In this document: in pieces, positions 11,101 to 19,706 of the stretch
Position numbering within the stretch: the stretch's first letter is position 1
Layout: every line of letters starts with the position of its first letter
Assembly (NCBI GenBank): GCA_934045905.1
Contig: OW203765.1
Span: 21,639,409 to 21,703,408 of the forward strand
Direction of reading: 5' to 3'
DNA from: Leuctra nigra
Lineage: Eukaryota; Arthropoda; Insecta; Plecoptera; Leuctridae
Length of the DNA stretch: 64,000 bases
The notes under the pieces: model-generated
What the model saw: only the letters and a program-made list of their open reading frames with translations
What the model was told of the DNA's origin: nothing
Database searches by the model: none
Made by a program: the position numbers and the translations under genes

Positions 11101-11177
11101 ACATAGACTTCGCCCTCGCGATACAAGCCAAGAAGCTCGTGTACGACGATGTGCTTCGGATCATGAACAAGTATTAA
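1995..11177 (+). CDS. Acid lipase (gastric/lysosomal-type alpha/beta-hydrolase), 5' end missing
   Basis: Seven exons join in frame: 1995-2193, 3315-3429, 4199-4445, 7570-7728, 8228-8312, 8656-8777 and a terminal exon (first intact copy 10360-10509, last 11028-11177). They encode 358 residues plus a stop. The chain opens with the abhydro-lipase segment ([19 protein letters not shown]), has an HG oxyanion region, the nucleophile elbow GHSMG (visible Ser136), Asp303 in an NDALL motif and His334 in NHIDF, so the catalytic triad is complete. The family hydrolyses acyl esters of glycerides or sterols and is secreted or lysosomal; insect members often act in gut or fat body. About 30-50 N-terminal residues, including the signal peptide, are absent. 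The segment between FQWYD and the YDLGKI strand looks about ten residues shorter than in typical members. The fourth and last exons are tandemly amplified; see those entries. Family call is strong; substrate is not determinable. Confidence 0.88.
2517..2750. mobile_element. TTAA-flanked palindromic MITE in lipase intron
   Basis: The element begins TTAA GGTGGATTCACACGG and ends with the complement followed by TTTAA. Nearly its whole length folds back on itself, and it yields mirrored short reading frames on both strands that are artefacts. TTAA flanks fit piggyBac-type target choice. Confidence 0.75.
3315..3429 (+). CDS. Lipase exon b
   Basis: Acceptor TGTTCCAG, donor GTACTT. It encodes [18 protein letters not shown] to FWDF, the highly conserved acid-lipase block, and ends in a split serine codon (AG plus T of the next exon). 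Confidence 0.88.
4008..4077. repeat. Short inverted repeat in lipase intron
   Basis: Positions 4008-4027 and 4058-4077 are 20-bp reverse complements, flanked by GCGGGAAA and TTCCCGCC. It is a small MITE-like hairpin. Confidence 0.7.
4199..4445 (+). CDS. Lipase exon c with catalytic Ser (GHSMG)
   Basis: Acceptor CGTTCCAG, donor GTGAGT. It encodes [17 protein letters not shown], the nucleophile motif GHSMG and the VGLAPVAY segment, ending at phase 0 after YTRNII. GC content is clearly above that of the flanking introns. Confidence 0.9.
5089..5168 (-). repeat. tRNA-like SINE head
   Basis: On the minus strand there is a tRNA-like region with an A-box-like segment (near 5149-5168) and a B box of the GGTTCGATTCC type (near 5097-5107). 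It does not fold as a functional tRNA by eye and lies in an intron, so a tRNA-derived SINE is the better reading. Confidence 0.5.
5259..5942. mobile_element. 684-bp TA-flanked foldback element
   Basis: The ends are TAGTCCAGTCAAA and TTTGACTGGACTA. The arms are nearly complementary over about 310 bp each, with a short centre near 5580-5640. There is no transposase. A TA duplication suits a Tc1/mariner-related MITE. Confidence 0.8.
6201..7677 (+). repeat. Ten-copy tandem array of lipase exon d 5' part plus acceptor
   Basis: Each unit carries CTGA(T)CATGCGCAG, the acceptor CTCTCCTTCAG and 108 bp of exon ([11 protein letters not shown] to GQALC). Exon copies start at 6235, 6383, 6541, 6688, 6835, 6982, 7129, 7276, 7423 and 7570. 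The period is 147 bp, except 148 for the first and 158 for the second, which carries an 11-bp insertion. In copies 1-9 the Cys codon is followed directly by TAG TAG; in copy 10 it continues into the real exon. Copy differences are few and mostly silent (GGC/GGG, GTG/GTT). Long open frames on both strands across the array come from the period being a multiple of three and are not genes. Confidence 0.95.
7570..7728 (+). CDS. Lipase exon d, the only complete copy
   Basis: This tenth copy of the array runs past the duplication breakpoint into [18 protein letters not shown] and ends at the donor GTGGGT. The CGFD-QLN type block is conserved in acid lipases (here FGIDRKQLN). Phases are 0 at both ends. 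Confidence 0.88.
8228..8312 (+). CDS. Lipase exon e
   Basis: Acceptor TTTTCAG, donor GTGAGT. It encodes [20 protein letters not shown], matching the family's H-x-PAGTS block, and ends with a single base of a split Asn codon. Confidence 0.85.
8656..8777 (+). CDS. Lipase exon f with catalytic Asp
   Basis: It starts after GGTAAG, completing AAC (Asn), then [10 protein letters not shown] and [18 protein letters not shown], and ends HPD before GTGAGT. The Asp of the NDALL motif is the expected acid of the triad. Confidence 0.85.
8845..8903. repeat. Poly-G / poly-C tracts
   Basis: A run of about 13 G is followed by two long C runs in an intron of the lipase gene. Such tracts are prone to length error in assembly. 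A similar C run occurs at about 10040-10056. Confidence 0.9.
8924..9638. repeat. Spaced inverted repeat in lipase intron
   Basis: Positions about 8936-8970 (CATTGACTAACACC...) and about 9598-9631 are reverse complements of roughly 34 bp, with about 630 bp between. The pair could be termini of a non-autonomous element, but no target duplication was found. Confidence 0.55.
9647..9870. repeat. Near-perfect 224-bp palindrome
   Basis: Arms run from CATTTTGCAAACC (9647) to GGTTTGCAAAATG (9870) around a GGCGCGCC centre near 9746-9753. It lies in the last lipase intron, just downstream of the spaced inverted repeat. Confidence 0.85.
10191..10342 (+). pseudogene. Broken first copy of the lipase terminal exon
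   Basis: After AVMR the exon is replaced by a 36-bp stretch (10207-10242) that brings an in-frame TAG and contains the palindromic halves ATTTATACTCAC and GTGAGTATAAAT. Normal exon sequence then resumes at CCGTCTCCCTGAC. Splicing to its acceptor (CATCTTACAG) would remove the catalytic His. Confidence 0.85.
10360..10509 (+). CDS. Lipase terminal exon, first intact copy
   Basis: Acceptor ATCTTGCAG. It encodes [12 protein letters not shown], then [20 protein letters not shown] and MNKY stop. The His of NHIDF completes the triad. Confidence 0.85.
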   Translation, partial: AVMRLSRQLPNMVAMIRLPDDQANHIDFALAIQAKKLVYDDVLRIMNKY

Positions 11178-11773
11178 CATTATTCACCACGCCACTTACC
11201 CTCAGGAAGATATTTTTACTATCAGTTCGATCAGGGAATTGGGAAACGAACCCTGTTTTCGTTCTCTGTGCAGTGATCGTTATCGATAACAGGTGACAAA
11301 CTTTATCAAAGTTGGACTTCACGTGTTCAATCCTTTTTAAGTTAGTCGTTAGCGCAGTAGCCGTTTGACCGAACTTCGATTAGGGAAAGTAAGTTAATTG
11401 ACAGCATTTTATATTGAAAAAGTAAGTAGTACAAATTATCATGTACCTACCTAGTATTCGAAGAAAAATAACCCCATGATTTGCTTCAGTATACTTTACG
11501 AACCACGAGAATAGGGAAATGGAGTCAAATGGCTCAATTTTTTGCCATAATTATTCAGTTTTACTACCCACTTTTAAGTTATCACTTATGATAACTTAAC
11601 GCAGTAAAAACATGTCTCCAGAGATATGGAGCCTACTTATGTAGATTCCATTTCCCTTGTGTCGTGGTATCCAAATCTTTCACATAGGTACCTACATTTT
11701 GAAGGAAACCAATCCGAATATGCCGTGTTGACTTGGTGATGAACATTGATGTTGCTGGTATTTCTTACCTATA

Positions 11774-12607
11774 TACCGGGTGGCGCAAAAAAAATCCCCC
11801 TGATAGAGAGGTCACTATATCGAAACAATTATAGATAGGATTCTGAAATTTGAACACATATTAGAAAACAAACCAAAATTTAATATGTGCAAGTTTCAAA
11901 AACATTACTATTGTAGGAAAAAAGTTACAGCTGTTCAAATTTGGTTGTCAAAAAAGTGATTAAACGGAGCTCAAATAGCGCGCGTCAAGAAATCTTCCAA
12001 TGGCCGGGACGCTGTTTCTTCAAAACTACTTACGATATCAAGCTGAAAATTTCAAATAATTTTTAAAATAGATTAAGATCGATTGTGTATAAATTTCAGT
12101 CAATTTGAATGAATGGAACGAAAATTATGGAATCTTGAAGTTGAGCGTAAAATCAGAAAATGAAGATTATTTCTAAACTTTTATTACATACGTTATAAAA
12201 GTGATTCTTTTCCCACTATTCTGTTTTCAATCTCAACTTCAAGATTCCATAATTTTCGTTCCATTCGTTCAAATTGATTAAAATTTTTACACAATCGATC
12301 TTAATCTATTTTGAATATAATTTGAAATTTTCAGCTTGATATCGTACGTAGTTTTGAAGAAACAGCGTCCCGGCCATTGGAAGTTTTCTCGACGCGCGCT
12401 ATTTGAGCTCCGTTTAATCAATTTTTTGACAACCAAATTTGAACAGCTGTAACTTTTTTCCTACTACAATAGTAATGTTTTTGAAACTTGCATATAACAA
12501 ATTTTGGTATGTTTTCTAATATGTGTACACATTTCAGAATCCTATCTATAATAGTGTCGATATAGTGACCTCTCAATCAGGGGGATTTTTTTTTGCGCCA
12601 CCCGGTA
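11774..12607. mobile_element. 834-bp TA-flanked foldback element
   Basis: The ends are TACCGGGTGGCGCAAAAA and its complement ending CCACCCGGTA. Arms of roughly 390 bp pair almost throughout and meet near 12190. It has no coding region. TA at both ends suggests a Tc1/mariner-type MITE. Confidence 0.8.
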
Positions 12608-14154
12608 CTTGTGATGGCTTGCTGGACTGTACTATTGACTAAAAGTGGAACTGCTGATTTAGTTGGGATGAAAAGAATTCATGAATTGGTTTTTGTTAAA
12701 ATACAACGAAAATTATTCCAACATAATATAAAAAGGCAAATTTCTTAGTCACATGATGCGCACCAGTGCATGGCTATTGCCTATAATAAAACTTAAAGTT
12801 ACATCTCAAATTTTGTTTGAATGCCAGTATATTTTATTTATTTTAATTATTAATACACAAATTTCGATATTATTAGAAATCTTACATAAATCGCTGCAGT
12901 GTATTAGGCCTAATACGATTTTACAAATGGTGGCATATGGTAGGATTTATCAATTCACTGCACATAAATAATTCCAACGCCAGATGTATCGTAATTAATC
13001 ATTTTCATTATGTAGCTTTAAATTCACGATTATTTATTGTCAATCATCGATGTTATTAAGAAACTCGCATATTATCTTTTGTACTTCAAGATGCAATACA
13101 ACTCATAAAATCATTTCATAGTTTGGATGAAACCAATCATAATTAATTTCGATATAATATGAAATCCATACCTACTTTAATTATTTGTTGTGTTCATGGA
13201 TGTTATTAGAAAGTGAGAAACCAACCAATAGAACTGCATTTTATAAATTCCAAATATGTAAAGAACTTTTACTGTAGGTTATTCATTTATATTGACAGAA
13301 TTTTGTCAATATTAAATTAATAATTATGTCTAAGATTCTGTAATATAACGATAGAATCTGGATACTTATTGGAACTCCCAGAACAGTTTCTAGATTGAAT
13401 TAGGATGGACAAGAGAAGCTAGATGATTGACTCGACAATAAATAAAGGAAAGATTGTTCAGCGTTTCTTAACAAAATGACGGTTTTACAAGCAACTTTCT
13501 TGACCAGGCCAGGATTCCTACAAAATAAATATAATGTATTCTCATGTAAGTATCTAAATTGCTTACAATCCTTGTCATTATTTGAACCCCTGCATAGTTC
13601 AGATGAACCGCTCCGCTCTCCTACACTGTCTGTACACTTAATTAATTATATCAATTTTGCAGCATTCATGGATTTATCGAAAGATTTAAGGTGGCGCACG
13701 AGCGAGCGATTTTGCCGCTAGTTGCAGGCACTTTCTTGGATAAGATTGGAGACAAAATGATTTGAAATTTTAATCATGATTAAAGATAAAACGCAAACTT
13801 AGGGTTATCACTAATCGTAATTTTTTAATTTTTTGCTTTAGTTAACTTAATAATTACGTAGGTAGTTGATTTGAGGTGAAAAATTGTATATTTTCTTGTC
13901 TCAATGGGTGCCCTATGAAATTTTATTTAAAAAATGTGCCATGAAGTTTCGTCGGGTAATTGTTTATTTGTTGCATACGCCCATTTCCTGATTTTTCAGG
14001 GGAGCTGCCTAAAGATAAATTTAGTAATATCACTGAACATAGTTATCTGTAGGTCGGCGGAATCTTATTATGATTGTAAAACATGTCAGAGGTAATTATG
14101 GAATGGTGTATTAGTGTCATTTGTCTCTTGTTTTTCATAAATATTGCAATTAAG

Positions 14155-14226
14155 TTTGGATATGGGACACATGTCCGCACATTTACCTACCAACTATGAC
14201 TATCTCGAGTGTCCCATATCCAAATT
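14155..14226. repeat. Short inverted repeat
   Basis: TTTGGATATGGGACA at the left end is complemented by TGTCCCATATCCAAA at the right end, forming a 72-bp hairpin region next to the larger 14256-14848 foldback. Confidence 0.7.
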
Positions 14227-14255
14227 ATTTAGCTATAAAACCACCGTACAGTGGC

Positions 14256-14848
14256 TAAAGTACGTCTCAACTAATCGTGATACCCAGGTATATTCGCAAA
14301 TATCTGAGTCTCGACCCATCCCAACCCTTCCCGAGCACGGGCTTCTATTCAAGCGCTCGATTGCCAAGAATGAGCTGTTAACCCGTCCATTCTTGCGCTT
14401 CATTAGACAATATGGATTCTTAAGATGTTTAGGGAATTGCGATTTTGATACTTTTGGCGGCAAAAATAAATGTCAAATTGAACATAGATGAAAATCATTT
14501 TTTATTTTTCAAAATCGGTTCATATTTGGCCGAAACTTATCGCACGCGCAAAATATGAGATACACATTATTTCGGCCAAATATGAACTGATTTTGAAAAA
14601 TAAAAAATGATTTTCATCTATGTTCAATTTGACATTCATTTTTGCCGTCAAAAGTATCAAAATCGCAATTCCCTAAACATCTTAAGAATCCATATTGTCT
14701 AATGAAGCGCATGAATGGACGGGTTGACAGCTCATTCTTGGCAATCGAGCGCTTGAATAGAAGCCCGTGGTCGGGAAGGGTCGGGATGGGTCGAGACGCA
14801 GATATTTGCGAATATACCTGGGTATCACGATTAGTTGATTCGTACTTT
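14256..14848. mobile_element. 593-bp foldback element with mirrored reading frames
   Basis: The arms (about 14256-14537 and 14568-14848) are reverse complements with few mismatches, so near-identical peptides can be read from the + strand of one arm and the - strand of the other. That symmetry shows these frames are not independent genes. The element is flanked by AT-rich DNA. Confidence 0.8.
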
Positions 14849-16042
14849 ATACAGTTCATTTTCTACTAAAATATCATACTGTCTACTGTTTCTTTAATTA
14901 ATAATCAAAATAAATTATAAAATTAATTATAAATAAAATAAATTGTAAATTATTTTTGTTACATTTAAAACGGTTAAAACTGTTTAGAAGAATGTCAGAA
15001 CAAAATTATCTTAATTATAAAGAATTAATTAGACATGTGACATTATAAATTGAACCTTGGCGATAGTGTTTCTGGCGTTCCTAGTTTTGCTTCGCGAGTC
15101 ACGTGACCAAATGAACACATTCTATTGGCTTGCCGAGGATATGGGACAAGCTAACAATTAAAATATATGCATTGCCGAGGATATGCAACAAATAAACATT
15201 AAGAAAACCTATTTCCTTGTAATTTTCTGCACTGTTTTCAGTGGATATATGACAAGTAAGTACTCAGGAATATGTAGATGCATCTAACTCCAAAAGTGAA
15301 TAAACCGGATATGCAACAAATAAACAATTACACGACGGTTTGTCTTTTATCTAATCGTGATTAAAATTTGAGATCAATTGATTAATGGGTTTGGTCTCCA
15401 ATCGTATCAGAAATTTCTTAGTTTTGTTCGGTTTTGTTGAATAACCGGCGCCTAATTAAGGCATGAAGGCAAGAAGCAAAAATGAAAAAGTGCTACTAAT
15501 ATACAATCAGACTGATTATGTGAACATACAATCAAAGTTACACCCACTTATGAAACAATTTTTCTCTCTCAATTTGCTAAAATGGCCGAGAGCTTGCACC
15601 ATCCTAAAAGACTATCAGCGTGATTTTGATTTTTCTCCAATTCAACTATTCTTTCTTGAACTCTTTAAGGCAATTCGTTGTATAGTCTTTTGGGGATCTC
15701 CTCAACATATAATTGATACAAAAAAGCAGAATCTTCAATAGATTACAAAGTATTTATTGATATAATCTACGCATTTACAATATAAGGCTTTTTAAAAACA
15801 ATCATCGAGATAACAGGAACGCTTCATTTCTATAACAGAGCACAATATGTATCCCATTTGCAGTTTATAATAATATAATAATCTAGTAGTATTTGAAGCA
15901 TTGCAAAATAATTCTACTTCTCAAAAATAGGAAAATATATAACTAGCTAATAAATGCAGCTAGGACAAAAATAATATAACCCTCAGCTTCATCTGACAGT
16001 AAACAAAGACTTAATCAGTTTTATATTGCAACATCACTGCCA

Positions 16043-16360
16043 GGAGGCCAAGTCTTGAAACTTACGCCTTCAGGACGCAAACGCTCTAGGACGTCATAAA
16101 GTCCCATTTACTGTAAGAATGACGACCTTGAAATCTACAGATAACTGTTTAGCTTAATTTTGAATAAGGTTTTATGACTGTATAATATCTGTAATAATAA
16201 TTATAATGTTAATAAAATGTTTACAATAGATTGCTGGATGACAATCAAATAAGTGGCTTGACTTAATTTTTCAATGTCGATCACTCTTACAGTAAATGGG
16301 ACTTTATGACGTCCGAGAGCGTTTGCGTCCTGAAAGCGTAAGTTTCAAGACTTGGCCTCC
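16043..16360. mobile_element. 318-bp inverted-repeat element
   Basis: GGAGGCCAAGTCTTGAAACT at 16043 is complemented at 16341-16360, with arms of about 85 bp (including GACGTCATAAAGTCCCATTT) around an AT-rich loop. Confidence 0.8.
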
Positions 16361-16363
16361 AGG

Positions 16364-16393
16364 GCCCTTATTATGTAACGAAAACGAAATCAT

Positions 16394-16433
<40 letters not shown>

Positions 16434-16535
16434 AAGTAGAAGTAGTAGTAGCTTTTAACTGAAATCTAAAATCATTTGTCTGAAATCATTTCAGAGCAAA
16501 ATGATTTCGTTTTCATTAAATAGAATAAGGCCCCA
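16364..16535. mobile_element. Small inverted-repeat element containing a TAG microsatellite
   Basis: CCTTATTATGTAACGAAAAC near 16375 is complemented near 16510-16532. Between the arms lies a GTA/TAG trinucleotide run at 16394-16451. Confidence 0.65.
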
Positions 16536-17942
16536 GGATATTATTGATTTTCAGTTACACAAATGACATCTACGGTCTACCTATAGGTCTGGCAAAGAAT
16601 TTGTGAATAAGTCCCCTGGGTTCAATCAGCATCACAAACTGTGATGTTGCAAAGTAGGTTTTCTCAATCGCATCCTCTACATAATTTAGCAAAATTGTGC
16701 GTAAATCAAATTTTATTTTGAAATCGCATTGTAGTATACGTTTTTGTATTCATATTTACAAATAAACTTGGAAATGTACATTGTCTATCAAATAACAAGT
16801 AGGAAACATTCACTCATCTCATCCATGCGGCCATATGAACAGAATAGGTAAAATTATTGATCATCGCTACAATCATGCAAAGTACTACCTATACAAAGTA
16901 TAAAAAAATATCTGTACTGACAAAAAATGCTCAAATACTAATATTACGGTATCATTTTATCACAAAACACAGTTTTTAAGGAAACCTACATTTGAAATAA
17001 GCTGCTCTAATAAAAAAATATTAAATTGACAAACGTTTGTTCGAAATTTACTCGTAATAATAATATACAAATTTCTGTGAGTAGGTATTTATTGCAGACT
17101 CCAAATGAGTACGTAGATTGAATTATAGAGATCAAGATTTTGAACAATATATTTATAACCTAATTATAAAATGTATATACGAACTGGGTTTAGCTAAACT
17201 GGGAAGTGGTGCAGTTTGAATTTAGAGTTATCACCCGAAATATTTGACTGACACTAATTGTAAAATAGTTCTAAATATACAGCCTAATGTAGTAGTTAAT
17301 TAGGTCTATGCCCTACCAGACAACTTATTTTTTGACAGATTTTTTCATTGTCCTTGAATTATGTCATTCAACCGAAATCATTTCTAGTTGCTTAGATTTT
17401 GAGGAAAACACAGAATTTGCAATCTTGCAGATGCAGAAAATTGAAGATAATTGACAATAGGTACAATGACACAAATTTGCATGTACCTACTTTGACTTCT
17501 TTCATTATTTAGTGATTGTCTGTGATCAACAACGTTGTCACAAATACATTTTAATGAACATAAGCTAGCAAAGTGGATTTTAAATTAAAAGTTTGATCTC
17601 TTTGGTAAAGTAGAAACTACGGACAAAAACTTTACCTGAGAAATCTGCAAAGCCTAATGTCAATTTTTATTTTTGTACGTAGATTGTGTATGAAGAGATC
17701 ATAGTCCAGTAGTTCATGTTCTTCCAACATTCTCAAAAATAAAACACAAATTATGCCTGCCAGTGCCAACAACATTCACATAATCAAAAAAATGTGTATC
17801 ATCAAAACTCTATCAGATTCAGACCATAGTAAATCGTTCATTCATGCTTCAGATAATTCCTAATAAAAAGTATAAATATAAGTCCTTACTAAGTATGCTC
17901 TAGAGCGATTGAATTGCTTATATTTTACCCTTGACAAGTGTC

Positions 17943-19706
17943 TCACGTAGTTGCTACTGCCTCCCCGCCTTCTTGCAGATGGTGTTTCATGTGATTCTTG
18001 CGCGACACGTTGTGAGTGAAACCCTTCCCGCACACCTCGCATATGTACGGCTTGACGCCCGTGTGTAGCCGCAGATGCGTCTGGTAATTCCCCCGCAGCG
18101 AGAACTCCCGTCCGCAGTAGACGCACTTGTGCGGCGTCTCGCCCGTGTGAGTGAGGATGTGTCGCTGAAGCTGCGTCTTGAACGTGAAAGTCTTCGGACA
18201 CAGCTCGCACTTGATGGTGTGCGGATTGTTGTGGACTCGCATGTGACGACGGAAACCGTTCTGCGACGTCAACGTGCGGTGGCAAATCTCGCATGTGTAA
18301 GTGCGGAGTTTGAGATGAGAGTTCACTATGTGGTATTCCAGTTGGCTTTTCGTCGTGTATTTCCTGATGCAATCGTTACACTTGAAATCAGCCTCGCCGT
18401 AATGTACCTTGAGATGGCGGAGGAGACTGTGCATGTGTTTGTAAGTCTTGCCGCACACGTAACAAAGATCACAGTCCACACGCTTGTGCTTGAGATATAA
18501 ATGACTGTCAAGAAGTTCCTTGCAGAAATAAGTCTTGCCGCAGTTGGCGACACTGCACGCGAACGTAGTGCCATGCCCTCGCACGTGATCGATCAAGGTG
18601 CGATACGTCGGATAGGTCTCTTCGCATTCCGTGCACTTGTACATTCGAATCCTCTCCTCCGCCTTCACTTGAACCTCTTCGCCCGGTTTACCTTCCACAG
18701 CCTTCCTAGGAGAACCGTTTCCAGCCGGAGGATCTTTCTTATACCGCTCTCTCTTAGTCTTATGTTGAGGACTTAGTGGTATTGGGGCAAAACTCTCAAT
18801 AGATCTTGAGCTAGATGCTTGGCCTAAATTCTGAATTCTTTCATTTCCAATCAATTGCTTAATTTCCATCCACTGCCTTTCGAATTTGGATTGAAGTGAA
18901 CTTCCATTACTCGCCATATTATCGCTTGAGACAGACAAGTTCTCGCCCGGCATTAAAAAGGAGGATTTTTTAGTATTAGCATATTTTCTTGCAAGAAATT
19001 CAGAAGCCAGCATGGCTTGATCTACAGTAAGTCTTCCAGCAGTCATGTCAGGAACAAAATCTCTTTGATTCTCATTGATTTGTTTAGGTGGTAGAGCTCG
19101 CTTCGTCAAAGTATCGAGGGAAACAGACATGTCAACGCCGTCCATTGTAATCTCAAGGAAATCGGAAACATCAACGTCATTTGGCAACGATAGCGTAGGA
19201 TGTTCTACTTGGCGGTCTCCCTTGACAGGTGGCTGAGCTGGCCGAGGGGCAGTAGTTGCGATTGGGTGAATGACAGTACTAGAAGAAGTCGTGGGGAGCG
19301 GTTTCGCTTCTTGTAAAAGTGCAAACTCGTCTATAATATCGTCCTTAACATCTAAACTCTCTGAAGTGGATGGAAGTTGGAAAACAGATCTGATTTCAGT
19401 TGCTAAAACAGGACGGGACATGTCTTTCGCTTCAAGTTGACGTAAATCCTGAGGTTCATCGAGACAGGTTTTTGACTCTAGGTTGAGCGGGTCCGAGGAA
19501 TCGCAGTCGGACATGTCGGAACGATCCTCGGAACTTGTGCATCCGATCAAATCCGACTCGTCCACTTCATACGGTTGAAGCATGACTGATTCGATGTGGT
19601 GGTTGTTGTTCCTGGGTGGCTGAGCAGCGGTTCGCAGCGACTCCAGTTGGTTGCGTAGCGCGGGATTCGTGCGGAATAGCGAGGAAAACCTCTTCTGGGA
19701 TGGCAC
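17943..19706 (-). CDS. ZNF1 exon 3, linker and zinc fingers
   Basis: It opens after TTTCTAG with GTG CCA (Val-Pro), so the GTG is an internal codon, not a start. The linker contains a DPLNLE remnant of the DPL motif seen in ZNF2-ZNF5. Eight C2H2 fingers follow, then stop at 17943. Confidence 0.9.
   Translation of the reverse strand: MPSQKRFSSLFRTNPALRNQLESLRTAAQPPRNNNHHIESVMLQPYEVDESDLIGCTSSEDRSDMSDCDSSDPLNLESKTCLDEPQDLRQLEAKDMSRPVLATEIRSVFQLPSTSESLDVKDDIIDEFALLQEAKPLPTTSSSTVIHPIATTAPRPAQPPVKGDRQVEHPTLSLPNDVDVSDFLEITMDGVDMSVSLDTLTKRALPPKQINENQRDFVPDMTAGRLTVDQAMLASEFLARKYANTKKSSFLMPGENLSVSSDNMASNGSSLQSKFERQWMEIKQLIGNERIQNLGQASSSRSIESFAPIPLSPQHKTKRERYKKDPPAGNGSPRKAVEGKPGEEVQVKAEERIRMYKCTECEETYPTYRTLIDHVRGHGTTFACSVANCGKTYFCKELLDSHLYLKHKRVDCDLCYVCGKTYKHMHSLLRHLKVHYGEADFKCNDCIRKYTTKSQLEYHIVNSHLKLRTYTCEICHRTLTSQNGFRRHMRVHNNPHTIKCELCPKTFTFKTQLQRHILTHTGETPHKCVYCGREFSLRGNYQTHLRLHTGVKPYICEVCGKGFTHNVSRKNHMKHHLQEGGEAVATT

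Larger units (their letters stand above)
10191..11177 (+). repeat. Six-copy tandem array of the lipase terminal exon
   Basis: Copies start at 10191 (defective), 10360, 10527, 10694, 10861 and 11028. Intact copies are 150 bp from GCG to TAA, separated by a 17-bp linker (CATGTCACATCTTGCAG) that supplies a splice acceptor, giving a 167-bp period. Each intact copy encodes the same 49 residues with the catalytic His; copy 5 has AAG for ATG (Met to Lys at its third codon) and copy 6 ends TAT TAA instead of TAC TAA. Each could in principle serve as the last exon. Confidence 0.95.
11178..17942. other. Intergenic, AT-rich and transposon-derived
   Basis: No gene with recognisable features lies between the lipase and ZNF1. 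The stretch holds foldback elements at 11774-12607, 14155-14226, 14256-14848, 16043-16360 and 16364-16535, a TAG microsatellite, and otherwise AT-rich unique sequence. A 92-codon frame at 15463-15741 has no recognisable domain or supporting context. Confidence 0.7.

Noticed and set aside
14144..14869. Pair of similar 81-115 codon frames on opposite strands
   Set aside because: They are mirror images made by the inverted arms of one foldback element; no start context, domain or splice support.
15463..15741. 92-codon + strand frame
   Set aside because: No family recognised, no splice or promoter support, AT-rich surroundings; not enough to call a gene.
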